Position numbers and translations under genes: made by a program
Part shown: piece by piece, positions 55,032 through 64,000 of the stretch
Layout of the letters: each line of letters starts with the position of its first letter
How positions within the stretch are numbered: the first letter of the stretch is position 1
The notes under the pieces: model-generated
What the model saw: the letters and a program-made list of their open reading frames with translations, nothing else
Databases searched by the model: none
Told to the model about the DNA's origin: nothing
Assembly (NCBI RefSeq): GCF_026341275.1
Contig: NZ_JAIFZO010000001.1
Location: forward strand, 387,910 to 451,909
Source of the DNA: Streptomyces ortus
GTDB taxonomy: Bacteria > Actinomycetota > Actinomycetes > Streptomycetales > Streptomycetaceae
DNA: 64,000 nucleotides
Direction: 5' to 3'

Positions 55032-56351
55032 ATGGGGGCGGACATGTCAATGCCTAAAGGATCGAACGTCGCGGTGCCGACGACGGGGCTGCGCGTCGAG
55101 CTGGGCTGGCGGACGGGTCCCGGAGTGCCCGACGCGGACGCCTCCGCGTTGCTGCTGGCGTCCGGGAAGGTCCGCTCCGACCAGGACTTCGTGTTCTACA
55201 ACCAGCCGGCACACTCCTCCGGCGCGGTGCGCCACGAGGGCAAGCGCAACGCCGGCGGCCAGGTGAACGACACACTGTTCGTCGACCTCGCGCGCGTGGA
55301 GCCCGGCATCGAGACGGTGGTCCTCGCCGCCTCCTCGGACGGCGGCACGTTCGGGCAGGTCCCCGGCCTTTACATCCGGGTGCTCGACGCACAGCAGGGC
55401 ACGGAGGTCGCCCGTTTCGACAGCGAGGGCGCGAGCGTCGAGACCGCCTTCGTGCTCGGCGAGTTCTACCGCCGGCAGGGCGCCTGGAAGTTCCGTGCCG
55501 TCGGACAGGGCTACGACAGCGGACTCATGGGACTGGCAACGGACTTCGGGATCACCGTCGACGAGCCGCAGCAGCCGGCGCCGCCCGCCGCCGTCGCCCC
55601 GCCGGTCACCGCCGCCCCGCCGCCGGCTCCGGTGGCCCCGCCGGTCACCGCCCCCCGGCCGATGACGCCGCCGCCCGCCCCTCCGGCGCCTCCCGCCCGA
55701 CCCGCGGCCCCCGTGCGCCTGACCAAGGTCACGCTCACCAAGGACGCCCCGTCCGTCTCGCTGACCAAGCAGGGCGGCACCTCGGGCGTGATGCGCGTGA
55801 ACCTCAACTGGACGGTGCGCAAGCAGTTCTCGGGCTGGCAGGCCAAGCTGGGCCGGGCGATCGCCATGCACGCGGACCTCGACCTCGACCTGTGCGCCCT
55901 CTACGAACTGTCCGACGGAAGCAAGGGCGTCGTCCAGGCCCTGGGCAACGCGTTCGGAGCGCTGCACCAGCCCCCGTTCATCCACCTCGACGGCGACGAC
56001 CGGACCGGAGCGTCGTCCAGCGGCGAGAACATCAGCGTCAACCTCGACCACATCCGCGACTTCCGCCGCATCCTCATCTTCGTGACCATCTACGAAGGGG
56101 CGCGTTCCTTCGCCGACCTGGACGCCTCGGTGACCCTTCAGCCGCTGCACGGCGCCCCCGTCGACTTCTCCCTCGGGGAGTGCACCGTGCCCTCAACGGT
56201 CTGCGCCCTCGCCCTCATCACGAACACCGGCAGCGACCTCGTGGTCCAGCGCGAGGCACGCTTCCTCGTCCCCGACCGGGGCGTGAGCCCCCAGCGCACC
56301 GTGGACTACGCCTACGGTTGGGGCATGAACTGGACCCCGGGCAGGAAGTGA
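55032..56351 (+). CDS. Tandem TerD-domain protein (tellurium/stress resistance family)
   Basis: A 439-aa protein with two TerD-like halves. The first (residues 1-180) has [27 protein letters not shown] and the calcium-binding region; VFYNQP plus [10 protein letters not shown] are characteristic. A Pro/Ala-rich linker of about 60 residues follows. The second half (about 240-439) begins [20 protein letters not shown] and continues [15 protein letters not shown], closer to TerA/TerF types. TerD proteins bind calcium and are linked to tellurite, phage and general stress responses in Streptomyces. ATG 55032 has GGAG eight bases upstream; ATG 55044 is an alternative. Confidence 0.88.
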   Translation: MGADMSMPKGSNVAVPTTGLRVELGWRTGPGVPDADASALLLASGKVRSDQDFVFYNQPAHSSGAVRHEGKRNAGGQVNDTLFVDLARVEPGIETVVLAASSDGGTFGQVPGLYIRVLDAQQGTEVARFDSEGASVETAFVLGEFYRRQGAWKFRAVGQGYDSGLMGLATDFGITVDEPQQPAPPAAVAPPVTAAPPPAPVAPPVTAPRPMTPPPAPPAPPARPAAPVRLTKVTLTKDAPSVSLTKQGGTSGVMRVNLNWTVRKQFSGWQAKLGRAIAMHADLDLDLCALYELSDGSKGVVQALGNAFGALHQPPFIHLDGDDRTGASSSGENISVNLDHIRDFRRILIFVTIYEGARSFADLDASVTLQPLHGAPVDFSLGECTVPSTVCALALITNTGSDLVVQREARFLVPDRGVSPQRTVDYAYGWGMNWTPGRK

Positions 56352-56370
56352 GCCGACGCGCGGCGCCCGC

Positions 56371-57543
56371 TCAGGGGCCGGGCGCCGCGTCGGGACGTGC
56401 GTAGGTGCGGCCCTTCCAGGCCGCGCCGCGCCCCCTGTAGTGCTGCACCGCGGAATCCACCGTCATGAAGAGGTACATCAGGGCCGTGAACGGCAGCAGC
56501 GGGGCGAGCGCGAGAGGTTGACGGTAGTACCGCAGCATCGGCAGATACGTCACCGTCATCAGCAGCCACGCCAGTCCGCCGGCCGCCGCCGCGAGGTGGG
56601 CGCCCGCCACGAGACCCACGACAAGGGCCACCGGCGGCACCAGATACACCACCGCGAGACCTGCCACGGTGCCGGCGAGCAGCAGCGGGTTGTGCCGCAG
56701 CTGGGCGTACGCGCTGCGCGAGACCATCCGCCACAGGTCGTCCAGCCGCGGATAGGGGCGCACGCTGTCCACCCGCTCGGCGAGCCCCAGCCAGATGTGC
56801 CCTCCGGAGCCCTTCACAGCCCTCGCCATCGCCACGTCGTCGATGACGGCCTGCCCGATGGAGTCCGGGATCCGGGCCCGCTCGGCGGCCGTGGCCCGCA
56901 GCAGGACGCAGCCGCCCGCCGCCGCGGCGGTCCGCGAGCCCTGCCGGGCGATCCACCGGAACGGATACAGCTGCGCGAAGAAGTACACGAACGCGGGCAC
57001 CACGAGCCGCTCCCAGACGCTCTCCACGCGCAGCCGGGCCATCTGGGAGACGAGATCGAAGTCCCCCGCGACGGCCGAGGCCACCAACTCCCGCAGACTG
57101 TCCGGCGCGTGGGCGATGTCCGCGTCCGTGAGCAGCAGGAACTCGGGCCCCCGCGCGCGTGCCAGGCCGATGCCGTGCCGCACCGCCCAGAGCTTGCCGG
57201 TCCAGCCCGCGGGCGGCTCCCCGGGCGAACCGACGGTCAGCGGCAGCCCGCCGTGGCGCCGCCCCAGCTCACGGGCCAGCTCCCCGGTCCCGTCCGAACT
57301 GCCGTCGTCGACGAGGAAGACCTCGGCCCGCCCCGGATACTCCTGCGCGAGGAGCGAGGGCAGACTCTCGGACAGCACGGCGGCCTCGTCGCGGGCCGGC
57401 ACCACGACACACACGGACGGCCAGCTCTCCGGCTCCCCGCGCGGCGGCAACCGCAGGTCCGTACGCCAGAAGAAGCCCTGGCCGAGCAGCAGCCACAGCC
57501 AGGCGGCCAGCGATCCGACAGCGGTCCACACAAGGGCGCTCAC
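56371..57543 (-). CDS. HpnB-like family 2 glycosyltransferase
   Basis: A 390-aa membrane glycosyltransferase resembling hopene-associated HpnB. An N-terminal span precedes the GT-A domain: VCVVVPARDEAAVLSESLPS, FLVDDGSSDGTGE and LLTDADIAH (DxD). QAVIDDVAMARAVKGSGGHI follows. Three to four C-terminal spans end the protein. The hopanoid link is by family only, since no hopanoid gene is nearby. It starts with GTG 57543 and is divergent from the racemase with 58 bp between. Confidence 0.85.
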   Translation of the reverse strand: MSALVWTAVGSLAAWLWLLLGQGFFWRTDLRLPPRGEPESWPSVCVVVPARDEAAVLSESLPSLLAQEYPGRAEVFLVDDGSSDGTGELARELGRRHGGLPLTVGSPGEPPAGWTGKLWAVRHGIGLARARGPEFLLLTDADIAHAPDSLRELVASAVAGDFDLVSQMARLRVESVWERLVVPAFVYFFAQLYPFRWIARQGSRTAAAAGGCVLLRATAAERARIPDSIGQAVIDDVAMARAVKGSGGHIWLGLAERVDSVRPYPRLDDLWRMVSRSAYAQLRHNPLLLAGTVAGLAVVYLVPPVALVVGLVAGAHLAAAAGGLAWLLMTVTYLPMLRYYRQPLALAPLLPFTALMYLFMTVDSAVQHYRGRGAAWKGRTYARPDAAPGP

Positions 57544-57601
57544 CCGCCGCAGTCTGCCCCACCAACGCGGCCCGTTGAGGCGTATCGACTATGGTGACCG
57601 G

Positions 57602-58387
57602 GTGAAGATCGCGCTCATGGACTCCGGAATCGGACTGCTCGCGGCGGCCGCCGCGGTACGTCGACTGCGCCCCGACGCGGAGCTCGTTCTCTCCTCGGAC
57701 CCCGGCAGCATGCCGTGGGGACCCCGTACGCCCGAGGACGTGACCGCGCGCGCCCTCGCCGTCGCGGAGGCCGCCGCCGCGCACCGGCCCGACGCCCTGA
57801 TCGTCGCCTGCAACACCGCGTCCGTGCACGCCCTGCCCGCCCTGCGGGCCCGCCTGGAGCCGGGGATTCCCGTCATCGGCACGGTCCCCGCGATCAAGCC
57901 GGCCGCGGCGGGCGGCGGACCCTTCGCGATCTGGGCCACGCCCGCCACCACCGGCAGCCCCTACCAGCGGGGACTCATCCGCGAGTTCGCCGACGGAGCG
58001 AGCGTCACCGAAGTGCCCTGCCCCGGCCTCGCGGACGCCGTCGAGCACGCCGACCAGACGGCCGTCGACGCAGCGATCGCCGCAGCGGCGGCGCGCACCC
58101 CCGACGACGTGACGACCGTCGTCCTGGGCTGCACCCATTACGAACTGGTCGCCGACCGCATCCGCGCGGCCGTCCAGCGGCCCGGCACGGCCCCGCTCGT
58201 CCTGCACGGCTCGGCCGGCGCCGTGGCCGCCCAGGCACTGCGCCGGACCGGGGCGACCGCCGCCCCGCAGGCGCCCGGCCGGGGCACGCTCACGGTGCTG
58301 CTCGGCGGCCGGGAGGGCGTACTGCCCGCCGCCGCGCTGACCTACGCCGAGGCGCGACTGCTCCAGGCGGTCAGCCCCGCCCGCTGA
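57602..58387 (+). CDS. Aspartate/glutamate racemase-family protein
   Basis: A 261-aa cofactor-independent racemase-like enzyme. Motifs match glutamate racemase: MDSGIGLLAAA at the N-terminus, VACNTASVHA with C70 and VLGCTHYELV with C177, the two catalytic cysteines. The usual GGL after DSGIG is GLL here, so it is probably not the main MurI. It could racemise an amino acid or act on a related substrate. GTG 57602 is six bases after a TATGGT hexamer, suggesting leaderless transcription. Confidence 0.85.
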   Translation: MKIALMDSGIGLLAAAAAVRRLRPDAELVLSSDPGSMPWGPRTPEDVTARALAVAEAAAAHRPDALIVACNTASVHALPALRARLEPGIPVIGTVPAIKPAAAGGGPFAIWATPATTGSPYQRGLIREFADGASVTEVPCPGLADAVEHADQTAVDAAIAAAAARTPDDVTTVVLGCTHYELVADRIRAAVQRPGTAPLVLHGSAGAVAAQALRRTGATAAPQAPGRGTLTVLLGGREGVLPAAALTYAEARLLQAVSPAR

Positions 58388-58529
58388 TCCGCCCGCCGAC
58401 CCGCTCTCCGGCCCCGGGGCGGCCCGAGTGTGCGACGGCGCTCGTCCGGCGGAGGCCCCGCCTCCACGCGCCACGGTCACGGTCCGCGATCAGGTGCCCT
58501 CGCTGCGGAACGTGAGTACGCTCATTGGC

Positions 58530-59087
58530 ATGACGGACCACCCCCACGGCGAACAGGGCGCTGCCGACGCCCCGCATACCGAGGTCTGGCACGGCCGCGC
58601 GTCCAACCGTATGCAGTGGCTGCTCGCGACCATCGGCGCCGCCTGCCTGGCGCTGGGCATCCAGCTGGCCGTCGACTCGACATGGACGTCGGGCATCGCC
58701 GCCCTGGCCATGTCCGTGGTCGGCTGCATCGCGGCGGGGCTGCTCGTCCTCTTCGGGACGCTGGCGTTCGTGCATGTGGCCGTGAAGGTCGACAAGGAGT
58801 GCCTGGAAGTGCGCTGCGGCCACATGGGTGTGCCGCGCCGCCGGATCCCGCTGTCGCACATCACGGGGGCCGACTTCGCGCCCCGGGTCACTCCGCGGCA
58901 GTGGGGCGGCTGGGGGTACCGCTGGCGGCCCGACCAGGGCACCGCCGTGGTCGTCCGGCGGGGGGAGGGGCTGGTGCTCCTGCTGGGCGACGGACACACG
59001 TTCACCATCACCGTGGACAACGCGGAGGCGGCCGTGCGGGTGATCCGCGACCGGCTGAGGATCGCCGCCACGGGCCGCACCCGCTGA
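58530..59087 (+). CDS. Two-span membrane protein with a PH-like domain
   Basis: A 185-aa protein. Two hydrophobic segments (MQWLLATIGAACLALGIQLA and IAALAMSVVGCIAAGLLVLF) are followed by a bacterial PH-like beta domain (CLEVRCGHMGVPRRRIPLSH, GYRWRPDQGTAVVVRRGEGL). Function unknown. ATG 58530 lies seven bases after TACGCT, with no ribosome site, so the transcript may be leaderless. Convergent with the O-antigen-ligase-like gene. Confidence 0.8.
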   Translation: MTDHPHGEQGAADAPHTEVWHGRASNRMQWLLATIGAACLALGIQLAVDSTWTSGIAALAMSVVGCIAAGLLVLFGTLAFVHVAVKVDKECLEVRCGHMGVPRRRIPLSHITGADFAPRVTPRQWGGWGYRWRPDQGTAVVVRRGEGLVLLLGDGHTFTITVDNAEAAVRVIRDRLRIAATGRTR

Positions 59088-59090
59088 CGC

Positions 59091-59155
59091 CGTAAGCGCT
59101 GTCACTGTCCGGTGGTCGGTGGTCGGTGAGCAGTGTCCGGTCCGTAAGCGCTGTC
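59091..59155. repeat. Direct repeat of CGTAAGCGCTGTC
   Basis: Exact 13-bp copies at 59091-59103 and 59143-59155, with GGTGGTC/GGTCGGT repeats between, in the 121-bp convergent gap. No role is evident. Confidence 0.6.
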
Positions 59156-59208
59156 CTCCCCTGTAGGACCGCCCCCTGCGGAACCACTCTCCCGTCCGGG
59201 GCCGCCCG

Positions 59209-60249
59209 CTACCCCGTGGGGGTCGGGACGGTCGGCGCGGGGGGCGTGGGACGCGCTGTGGCCAGGCCCGCGAGCAGGCCCGCGCCCGCCGTGACCGTCG
59301 TGAAGCTCAGGGCGTTGCCGACCGAGGCGATCGCGGCCAGCGCCGTCAGGGCGGCGCCCGCGGTGAGTACCAGCGGTGTGGGGCGTGGCGACCTCCACAG
59401 GGCGTACAGCACCCAGCCGAACACCGCGGCGAGCAGGACCACGCCGAGGATCCCCTGCTCGGCGGCCTGCTGGAACGGTGCGGAGTGCGGTTTGCCGTCG
59501 GGCGGCAGCGACTGCGTGGCGGTCGGGCTCAGCTCCGCGAAGCGCCCGGGGCCGACGCCGAGACCCGGTTCCCGGGCCGCCATGTCGAGCGCGTCGTGCC
59601 ACAGCAGCACCCGGTGCGGGGTGAGCTGCCCCTCCAGGGACGAGGCCAGGCCGTCCGGCAGCGCGTTCTCGGCCGTCGCCCAGGTCGCGCCGGTCACCAG
59701 GGCCACGGCGAGCGCGAGACCGCCGAGCCCCACGGCGCGACGGCGCATACGGTCGGCGGCGAGCGAGCAGAGCAGCACTCCCAGACAGGCCACGAGACCC
59801 GACGTCGACCCCAGCACCGCCGCCGTGACCGCGATACCGGCGGCGAGCAGCCGCAAGGCGAGCCGCAGTCCCGGCGGACGGGCCGCCCAGGCCGCACAGC
59901 ACGCGGCCCCCGCGGAGAGGGTGAGCAGCGCGGCCGTCGCGCCCGTCTGGCCGAGCGGCGAGGTCACCTGACTGCCCGGATTCATGTGCGGGGCAGCCAC
60001 GGCGAGGCCGAGTCCGGCGAACGCGCCCGCGCCGGGCACGGCGACCGGCAGCAGTTCGCCGCAGATCCGCCCCACCGCGTAGCCGGCGGCCACGGCGAGC
60101 ACCGCGAGCAGGACCCCCTCGGGACGGCCGCCATGGACCGCGGCGGTGATCAGGGACCAGGCGGCGCACGCCGCGAGGACGAGGACACCCGTCGCGTCCG
60201 ACGCGCTGCGTCTGTCGTGTGCCGACGCCGGACCGGTCGCCGAAGTCAT
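59209..60249 (-). CDS. O-antigen ligase/polymerase-like membrane protein
   Basis: A 346-aa polytopic protein with about ten hydrophobic segments. The signature LLWHDALDMAAREPGLGVGP and GRFAELSPTATQSLPPDGKP, then a conserved His in HSAPFQQAAEQGILG, matches the Wzy_C/O-antigen ligase group that joins or polymerises cell-surface glycans. ATG 60249 is assigned because the first span follows soon after; the frame is open upstream. Divergent from lnt with 252 bp between. Glycan substrate unknown. Confidence 0.82.
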   Translation of the reverse strand: MTSATGPASAHDRRSASDATGVLVLAACAAWSLITAAVHGGRPEGVLLAVLAVAAGYAVGRICGELLPVAVPGAGAFAGLGLAVAAPHMNPGSQVTSPLGQTGATAALLTLSAGAACCAAWAARPPGLRLALRLLAAGIAVTAAVLGSTSGLVACLGVLLCSLAADRMRRRAVGLGGLALAVALVTGATWATAENALPDGLASSLEGQLTPHRVLLWHDALDMAAREPGLGVGPGRFAELSPTATQSLPPDGKPHSAPFQQAAEQGILGVVLLAAVFGWVLYALWRSPRPTPLVLTAGAALTALAAIASVGNALSFTTVTAGAGLLAGLATARPTPPAPTVPTPTG

Positions 60250-60501
60250 CCCCGTGGACCCCACCCCGACGCCCCCCGACCTGTGACGGGCCTCGACCGC
60301 CCGGCCGGAAACGGCCTGTGCGTCGATGGCTCCGGCACACCGTAACGGGTGATGCGCCGGTTTGTGGACGAGTTGCGCAGAAACGATGCGGCAAGTGAGG
60401 GGTAAACGCCCGGTCAGTACCCGCTCGGTGCCCGGCGCGCGCACGGCCGGGAGCCGGGACCGCGCTGTCGGCGCCGTGGTCACGCGCCGTAGACTCCCCG
60501 G

Positions 60502-62127
60502 GTGACCGCCACAGCGACCCCCGTAGACGAGCCGGAACAGCTCGAACCGCAGGACCGGCCCGTTTCGCGCATGGTGCGCCTGGCCCGACGGCTGCTTCCG
60601 GCCGCCGCCGCGGCACTCTCCGGGGTGCTGCTGTACGTCAGTTTCCCGCCGCGCACCCTGTGGTGGCTGGCCCTGCCGGCCTTCGCGATCCTCGCCTGGT
60701 GCCTGCACGGCCGCACCTGGAAGGCGGCCCTCGGCCTCGGCTACCTCTTCGGTCTCGGCTTCCTGCTGCCGCTGCTCGTCTGGACCGGCGTCGAGGTCGG
60801 CCCCGGGCCGTGGCTGGCACTCGTCGTCATCGAGGCGGTGTACGTCGCGCTCGTCGGCGCCGGCATCGCGGCTGTCTCCAAGCTGCCCGGCCGGCCGCTG
60901 TGGGCCGCCGCCCTGTGGATCGCCGGTGAGGCGGCACGCGCGCGCGTGCCGTTCGGCGGCTTCCCCTGGGGCAAGATCGCCTTCGGCCAGGCCGACGGGG
61001 TCTTCCTGCCGCTCGCCGCCGTGGGGGGCACCCCCGTGCTCGGTTTCGCGGTCGTCCTGTGCGGCTTCGGCCTGTACGAGACCGTTCGCCTGGGCCTCGA
61101 AGCGCGCCGCACCCGTGTCGTACGCCGGGGGGCCGCCGCGGTGGCCCTGCTCGCACTCGTCCTCCCCGTGGCGGGCGCCTGCGCCGCACGGCCCCTCGTC
61201 AGCGACAGCGCTGAGGACGGCACCGCGACCGTCGCCGTGATCCAGGGCAACGTCCCGCGCGCGGGACTCGACTTCAACTCCCAGCGCCGCGCGGTCCTCG
61301 ACCACCACGCCCGCGAGACCGAGCGCCTCGCCGCACAGGTCAGGGCGGGCAAGGCTGCCCAGCCCGACTTCGTGCTGTGGCCGGAGAACTCCTCCGACAT
61401 CGACCCGTTCCGCAACGCCGACGCCTATGCCGTGATCGACAAGGCGGCCCGGGCGATCGGCGCGCCCATCTCGGTCGGCGGCGTCGTGGAGAAGGACGGC
61501 AAGCTCTACAACGAGCAGATCCTGTGGGACCCGGTGAAGGGCCCCGGCGCCACCTACGACAAGCGGCAGGTCCAGCCGTTCGGCGAGTACCTGCCGATGC
61601 GCTCACTCCTCGGCGCCATCAACGAGAACTGGACGTCGATGGTCCGCCAGGACTTCAGCCGGGGCGACAAGCCGGGCGTCTTCACCATGGCGGGCACCCA
61701 GGTCGGCCTCGCGACCTGCTACGAGGCCGCCTTCGACTGGGCCGTGCGCGACACCGTCACCCACGGCGCCCAGCTCATCTCCGTACCGAGCAACAACGCC
61801 ACGTTCGATCGCAGCGAGATGACGTACCAGCAGCTCGCCATGTCCCGTATCCGGGCCGTCGAGCACAGCCGGACCGTCACCGTGCCGGTGACCAGCGGTG
61901 TCAGCGCCATGATCATGCCGGACGGGCGGATCACTCAGCGGACGGGCATGTTCGTGGCGGACTCCCTCGTCCAGAAGGTGCCGCTGCGCTCCTCCGAGAC
62001 CCCCGCCACCCGCTTCGGCATCGCGCCCGAGATGGTGCTGGTCCTGATCGCGGCGGGCGGCCTCGGCTGGGCGGTGACCTCGACGGCCCGTGCACGACGC
62101 GGCGGGCCGCGCGGAACGGCCCGTTAA
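60502..62127 (+). CDS. lnt: Apolipoprotein N-acyltransferase
   Basis: A 541-aa membrane enzyme that N-acylates lipoproteins at the +1 cysteine. About eight hydrophobic segments (LSGVLLYVSFPPRTLWWLAL and others) surround a nitrilase-fold domain. The catalytic triad is recognisable: E295 in LWPENSSD, K354 in YDKRQVQPFGEYLP and C406 in LATCYEAAFDW. The conserved periplasmic loop FGGFPWGKIAFGQ is present. GTG 60502 comes six bases after TAGACT, indicating a leaderless transcript. The NUDIX gene follows by 9 bp. Confidence 0.93.
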   Translation: MTATATPVDEPEQLEPQDRPVSRMVRLARRLLPAAAAALSGVLLYVSFPPRTLWWLALPAFAILAWCLHGRTWKAALGLGYLFGLGFLLPLLVWTGVEVGPGPWLALVVIEAVYVALVGAGIAAVSKLPGRPLWAAALWIAGEAARARVPFGGFPWGKIAFGQADGVFLPLAAVGGTPVLGFAVVLCGFGLYETVRLGLEARRTRVVRRGAAAVALLALVLPVAGACAARPLVSDSAEDGTATVAVIQGNVPRAGLDFNSQRRAVLDHHARETERLAAQVRAGKAAQPDFVLWPENSSDIDPFRNADAYAVIDKAARAIGAPISVGGVVEKDGKLYNEQILWDPVKGPGATYDKRQVQPFGEYLPMRSLLGAINENWTSMVRQDFSRGDKPGVFTMAGTQVGLATCYEAAFDWAVRDTVTHGAQLISVPSNNATFDRSEMTYQQLAMSRIRAVEHSRTVTVPVTSGVSAMIMPDGRITQRTGMFVADSLVQKVPLRSSETPATRFGIAPEMVLVLIAAGGLGWAVTSTARARRGGPRGTAR

Positions 62128-62136
62128 AGTCGGCGT

Positions 62137-62616
62137 ATGGCTACCCCTGACTTCATCCGTACGATCCGGGCCGACGCCGGCCGGCAACTGCTCTGGCTGC
62201 CCGGAGTCACCGCCATCGTCTTCGACGACGAGGGGAGGATCCTGCTCGGGCGCCGGGTCGACACGGGCAGGTGGGCGGTCATCGGCGGGATGGCGGAGCC
62301 GGGGGAGCAGCCCGCGGCCTGTGCCGTCCGCGAGGTCCACGAGGAGACGGGCGTACGGTGCGTCGTCGAGCGGGTCGTTCTCGTCCAGGCGCTGGAGCCG
62401 ATCACGTACCCCAACGGCGACATCTGCCAGTTCATGGACATCACCCTGCGGTGCCGGGCCGTGGGCGGTGAGGCCCGTGTCAACGACGACGAGTCACTTG
62501 AGGTCGGCTGGTTCGCGCTGGACGCCCTGCCGCCGCTGGACGAGCACGCCATGCTGAGGATCAAGCAGTCCACGCAGGACGGGCCGACGTGGTTCGAGAC
62601 AGGTCCGACGGCCTGA
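62137..62616 (+). CDS. NUDIX hydrolase
   Basis: A 159-aa NUDIX protein. The box is complete: GGMAEPGE, seven residues, REVHEETGV. Text before it (GVTAIVFDDEGRILLGRRVD) and after it (DICQFMDITLRCRA, NDDESLEVGWFALD) is typical of the group that hydrolyses nucleotide-sugar or oxidised-nucleotide substrates. ATG 62137 follows TAAAGT, which overlaps the lnt stop, by six bases, so it may have its own leaderless promoter. Confidence 0.9.
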   Translation: MATPDFIRTIRADAGRQLLWLPGVTAIVFDDEGRILLGRRVDTGRWAVIGGMAEPGEQPAACAVREVHEETGVRCVVERVVLVQALEPITYPNGDICQFMDITLRCRAVGGEARVNDDESLEVGWFALDALPPLDEHAMLRIKQSTQDGPTWFETGPTA

Positions 62617-62651
62617 GACGCGGTCCGGAACGTCTCGTGGGGGCTTCGACC

Positions 62652-62681
62652 CCGCACCTCCCATCGCCGCACCTCCCATCG
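62652..62681. repeat. 15-bp tandem duplication
   Basis: CCGCACCTCCCATCG occurs twice head-to-tail. It lies at the left edge of the decayed segment and truncates the coding remnant next to it. Confidence 0.75.
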
Positions 62682-62689
62682 CCGGGACG

Positions 62690-62912
62690 GCCGGGAGAGC
62701 CTGCCGTCGGGGGCGCAGACCGCGGGCGTGCGTGCGGTGATCTTCGGCAGGCGGGGTTCCATGGCGTAGCCGCGCACCGCCTCGTGGCCTTCCTGGACCC
62801 GGTCGAGGACGGTCAGCGCGTCGATGACGTACCGGGTCAGGGCCGCCTCCTCGCCCGGCCGGTAGAAGGCGCGCCGGTTGTCCCACAGCGCCCGCAGGTG
62901 CGTGCCGACAAG
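62690..62912 (-). pseudogene. Coding remnant, not recognised
   Basis: About 74 codons with normal Streptomyces third-position bias but no valid start or stop: LRALWDNRRAFYRPGEEAAL, TRYVIDALTVLDRVQEGHEA, MEPRLPKITARTPAVCAPDG. Sequence continues upstream in another frame, and downstream it runs into the 15-bp duplication. It appears to be the C-terminal part of a lost gene in the same orientation as the aldolase and IclR remnants. I cannot name the family. Confidence 0.45.
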
Positions 62913-63012
62913 GGTTCGGTCGCGGGTTCCTCGACGGACGGCCGAGGACCGACGGCGGCCCGAGTGCGGTGCGTCTCGACCAGGACCGGCAGCGAAGCGG
63001 TGTACGCGGGTA

Positions 63013-63058
63013 CATGGAGCAGGGCCGGGAGGCCTCGCCCTCCCGGCCCTGCTCCATG
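63013..63058 (-). terminator. Perfect 20-bp hairpin after the aldolase remnant
   Basis: CATGGAGCAGGGCCGGGAGG (63013-63032) and CCTCCCGGCCCTGCTCCATG (63039-63058) pair perfectly with a 6-nt loop, 7 bp beyond the remnant's stop codon. It is presumably the terminator of the operon from which the remnant derives. Confidence 0.8.
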
Positions 63059-63065
63059 CGGGATG

Positions 63066-63209
63066 TCAGCTCGCCTGCGCGAGTCCCAGCGCCACGTCGA
63101 CGATCATGTCCTCCTGGCCGCCGATCAGCCCACGCCTGCCGACCTCGACGAGGATCGTGCGGACGTCGACGCCGTAGCACTCGGCCGCCGCCTCCGCGTG
63201 CCGTAGGAA
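63066..63209 (-). pseudogene. C-terminal fragment of 4-hydroxy-2-oxovalerate aldolase
   Basis: The last 47 residues read [20 protein letters not shown] and [20 protein letters not shown], the diagnostic end of DmpG/MhpE-type 4-hydroxy-2-oxovalerate aldolase (the RRGxxGGQEDMIxDVAL motif), followed by a stop at 63066. The rest of the roughly 340-aa gene is missing; the frame runs straight into IclR coding sequence at about 63209. The enzyme splits 4-hydroxy-2-oxovalerate to pyruvate and acetaldehyde at the end of meta-cleavage aromatic or steroid breakdown. Confidence 0.75.
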
Positions 63210-63459
63210 CGAGCAGTCCGCGCTCGACGGACGCGCGCATCCCCAGTTCGAAGACGAGTCCCGACAGGCGGGAACGCTCCTGGACACGGTCCAGGAGCCG
63301 GGCCGCCACGAGGTCGCGGAGCACCCGGTGCAAGGTGCTCTTCGCGAACCCCGTACGCCCCCGCAGTTCGGTGAACTCCAGGGTGGTGTCCTCGGCGGTG
63401 AACGCCTGCGGCACGGCGAGGGCATTGCTCAGGACGCCGCTCGGCGCGTCGTTGCTCAA
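63210..63459 (-). pseudogene. N-terminal fragment of an IclR-family regulator
   Basis: From TTG 63459 the frame reads [15 protein letters not shown], then the IclR winged-helix ([40 protein letters not shown]) and [17 protein letters not shown]. It then meets the aldolase fragment out of frame. The whole C-terminal effector domain is gone. IclR proteins often control aromatic catabolism, so regulator and aldolase probably belonged to one cluster. Confidence 0.7.

Positions 63460-64000
<541 letters not shown>

Overview
The window is high-GC actinobacterial DNA and almost certainly a Streptomyces chromosome. Coding regions are strongly G/C-biased at third codon positions and start codons are often GTG. 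Several proteins belong to families typical of Streptomyces (DUF6332, DUF6643, DUF4865, SHOCT next to TetR, TerD), and a familiar dispersed Streptomyces intergenic repeat occurs at least twice. No rRNA, tRNA, CRISPR array or insertion sequence was recognised.

Layout. Bases 1-4.2 kb hold sugar metabolism: a cut-off LacI repressor divergent from a ROK sugar kinase, then a secreted GH27 alpha-galactosidase. A small secreted peptide follows. The core of the window is a compact nonribosomal peptide locus at 4.9-22.3 kb on the minus strand: one giant five-module NRPS gene (about 5,646 aa) ending in a thioesterase, followed 34 bp later by an MbtH-like gene. Its A-domain pockets suggest cap-Ser(?)-Asn-D-aromatic-Phe-Pro. 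The first module starts with an EntF-like condensation domain, but no loading enzyme is encoded nearby. Its upstream region is AT-rich with two palindromes. Between 22.8 and 31.6 kb are an ATPase-NUDIX fusion, an M20 peptidase, a geranylgeranyl-reductase-like flavoprotein, a NarL-type two-component system, DUF6332, MarR, a beta-hydroxyacid dehydrogenase and a PRC-barrel stress protein. At 31.7-37.6 kb a tctCBA tricarboxylate transporter operon is divergent from a CitA/CitB-type two-component system that probably controls it.

From 37.8 to 47.4 kb come AraC, an RlmG-like methyltransferase, AlkB, a ROK repressor, a TetR/DUF4865 pair with a clear operator, a SHOCT gene that looks frameshifted, an RsbW-like ATPase, a PLP-dependent cysteine-synthase-like enzyme and a DeoR regulator. 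From 47.6 to 62.6 kb are a large membrane hydrolase-like protein, a beta-helix/AAA fusion, an Rv1733c-like protein, a MOSC gene with two compensating frameshifts, TerD, an HpnB-type glycosyltransferase, an Asp/Glu racemase, a PH-domain membrane protein, an O-antigen-ligase-like protein, apolipoprotein N-acyltransferase and a NUDIX hydrolase.

The right end (62.6-63.5 kb) is a decayed segment: the N-terminus of an IclR regulator abuts the C-terminus of a 4-hydroxy-2-oxovalerate aldolase, followed by a perfect 20-bp hairpin. This looks like the scar of a lost meta-cleavage operon. The window ends inside an isocitrate dehydrogenase gene.

The most novel material is the NRPS locus: a dual epimerization/condensation domain, an off-consensus Ser pocket, a mosaic third condensation domain and a thioesterase lacking the usual triad Asp. 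All product predictions come from reading pocket residues by eye and remain inference.
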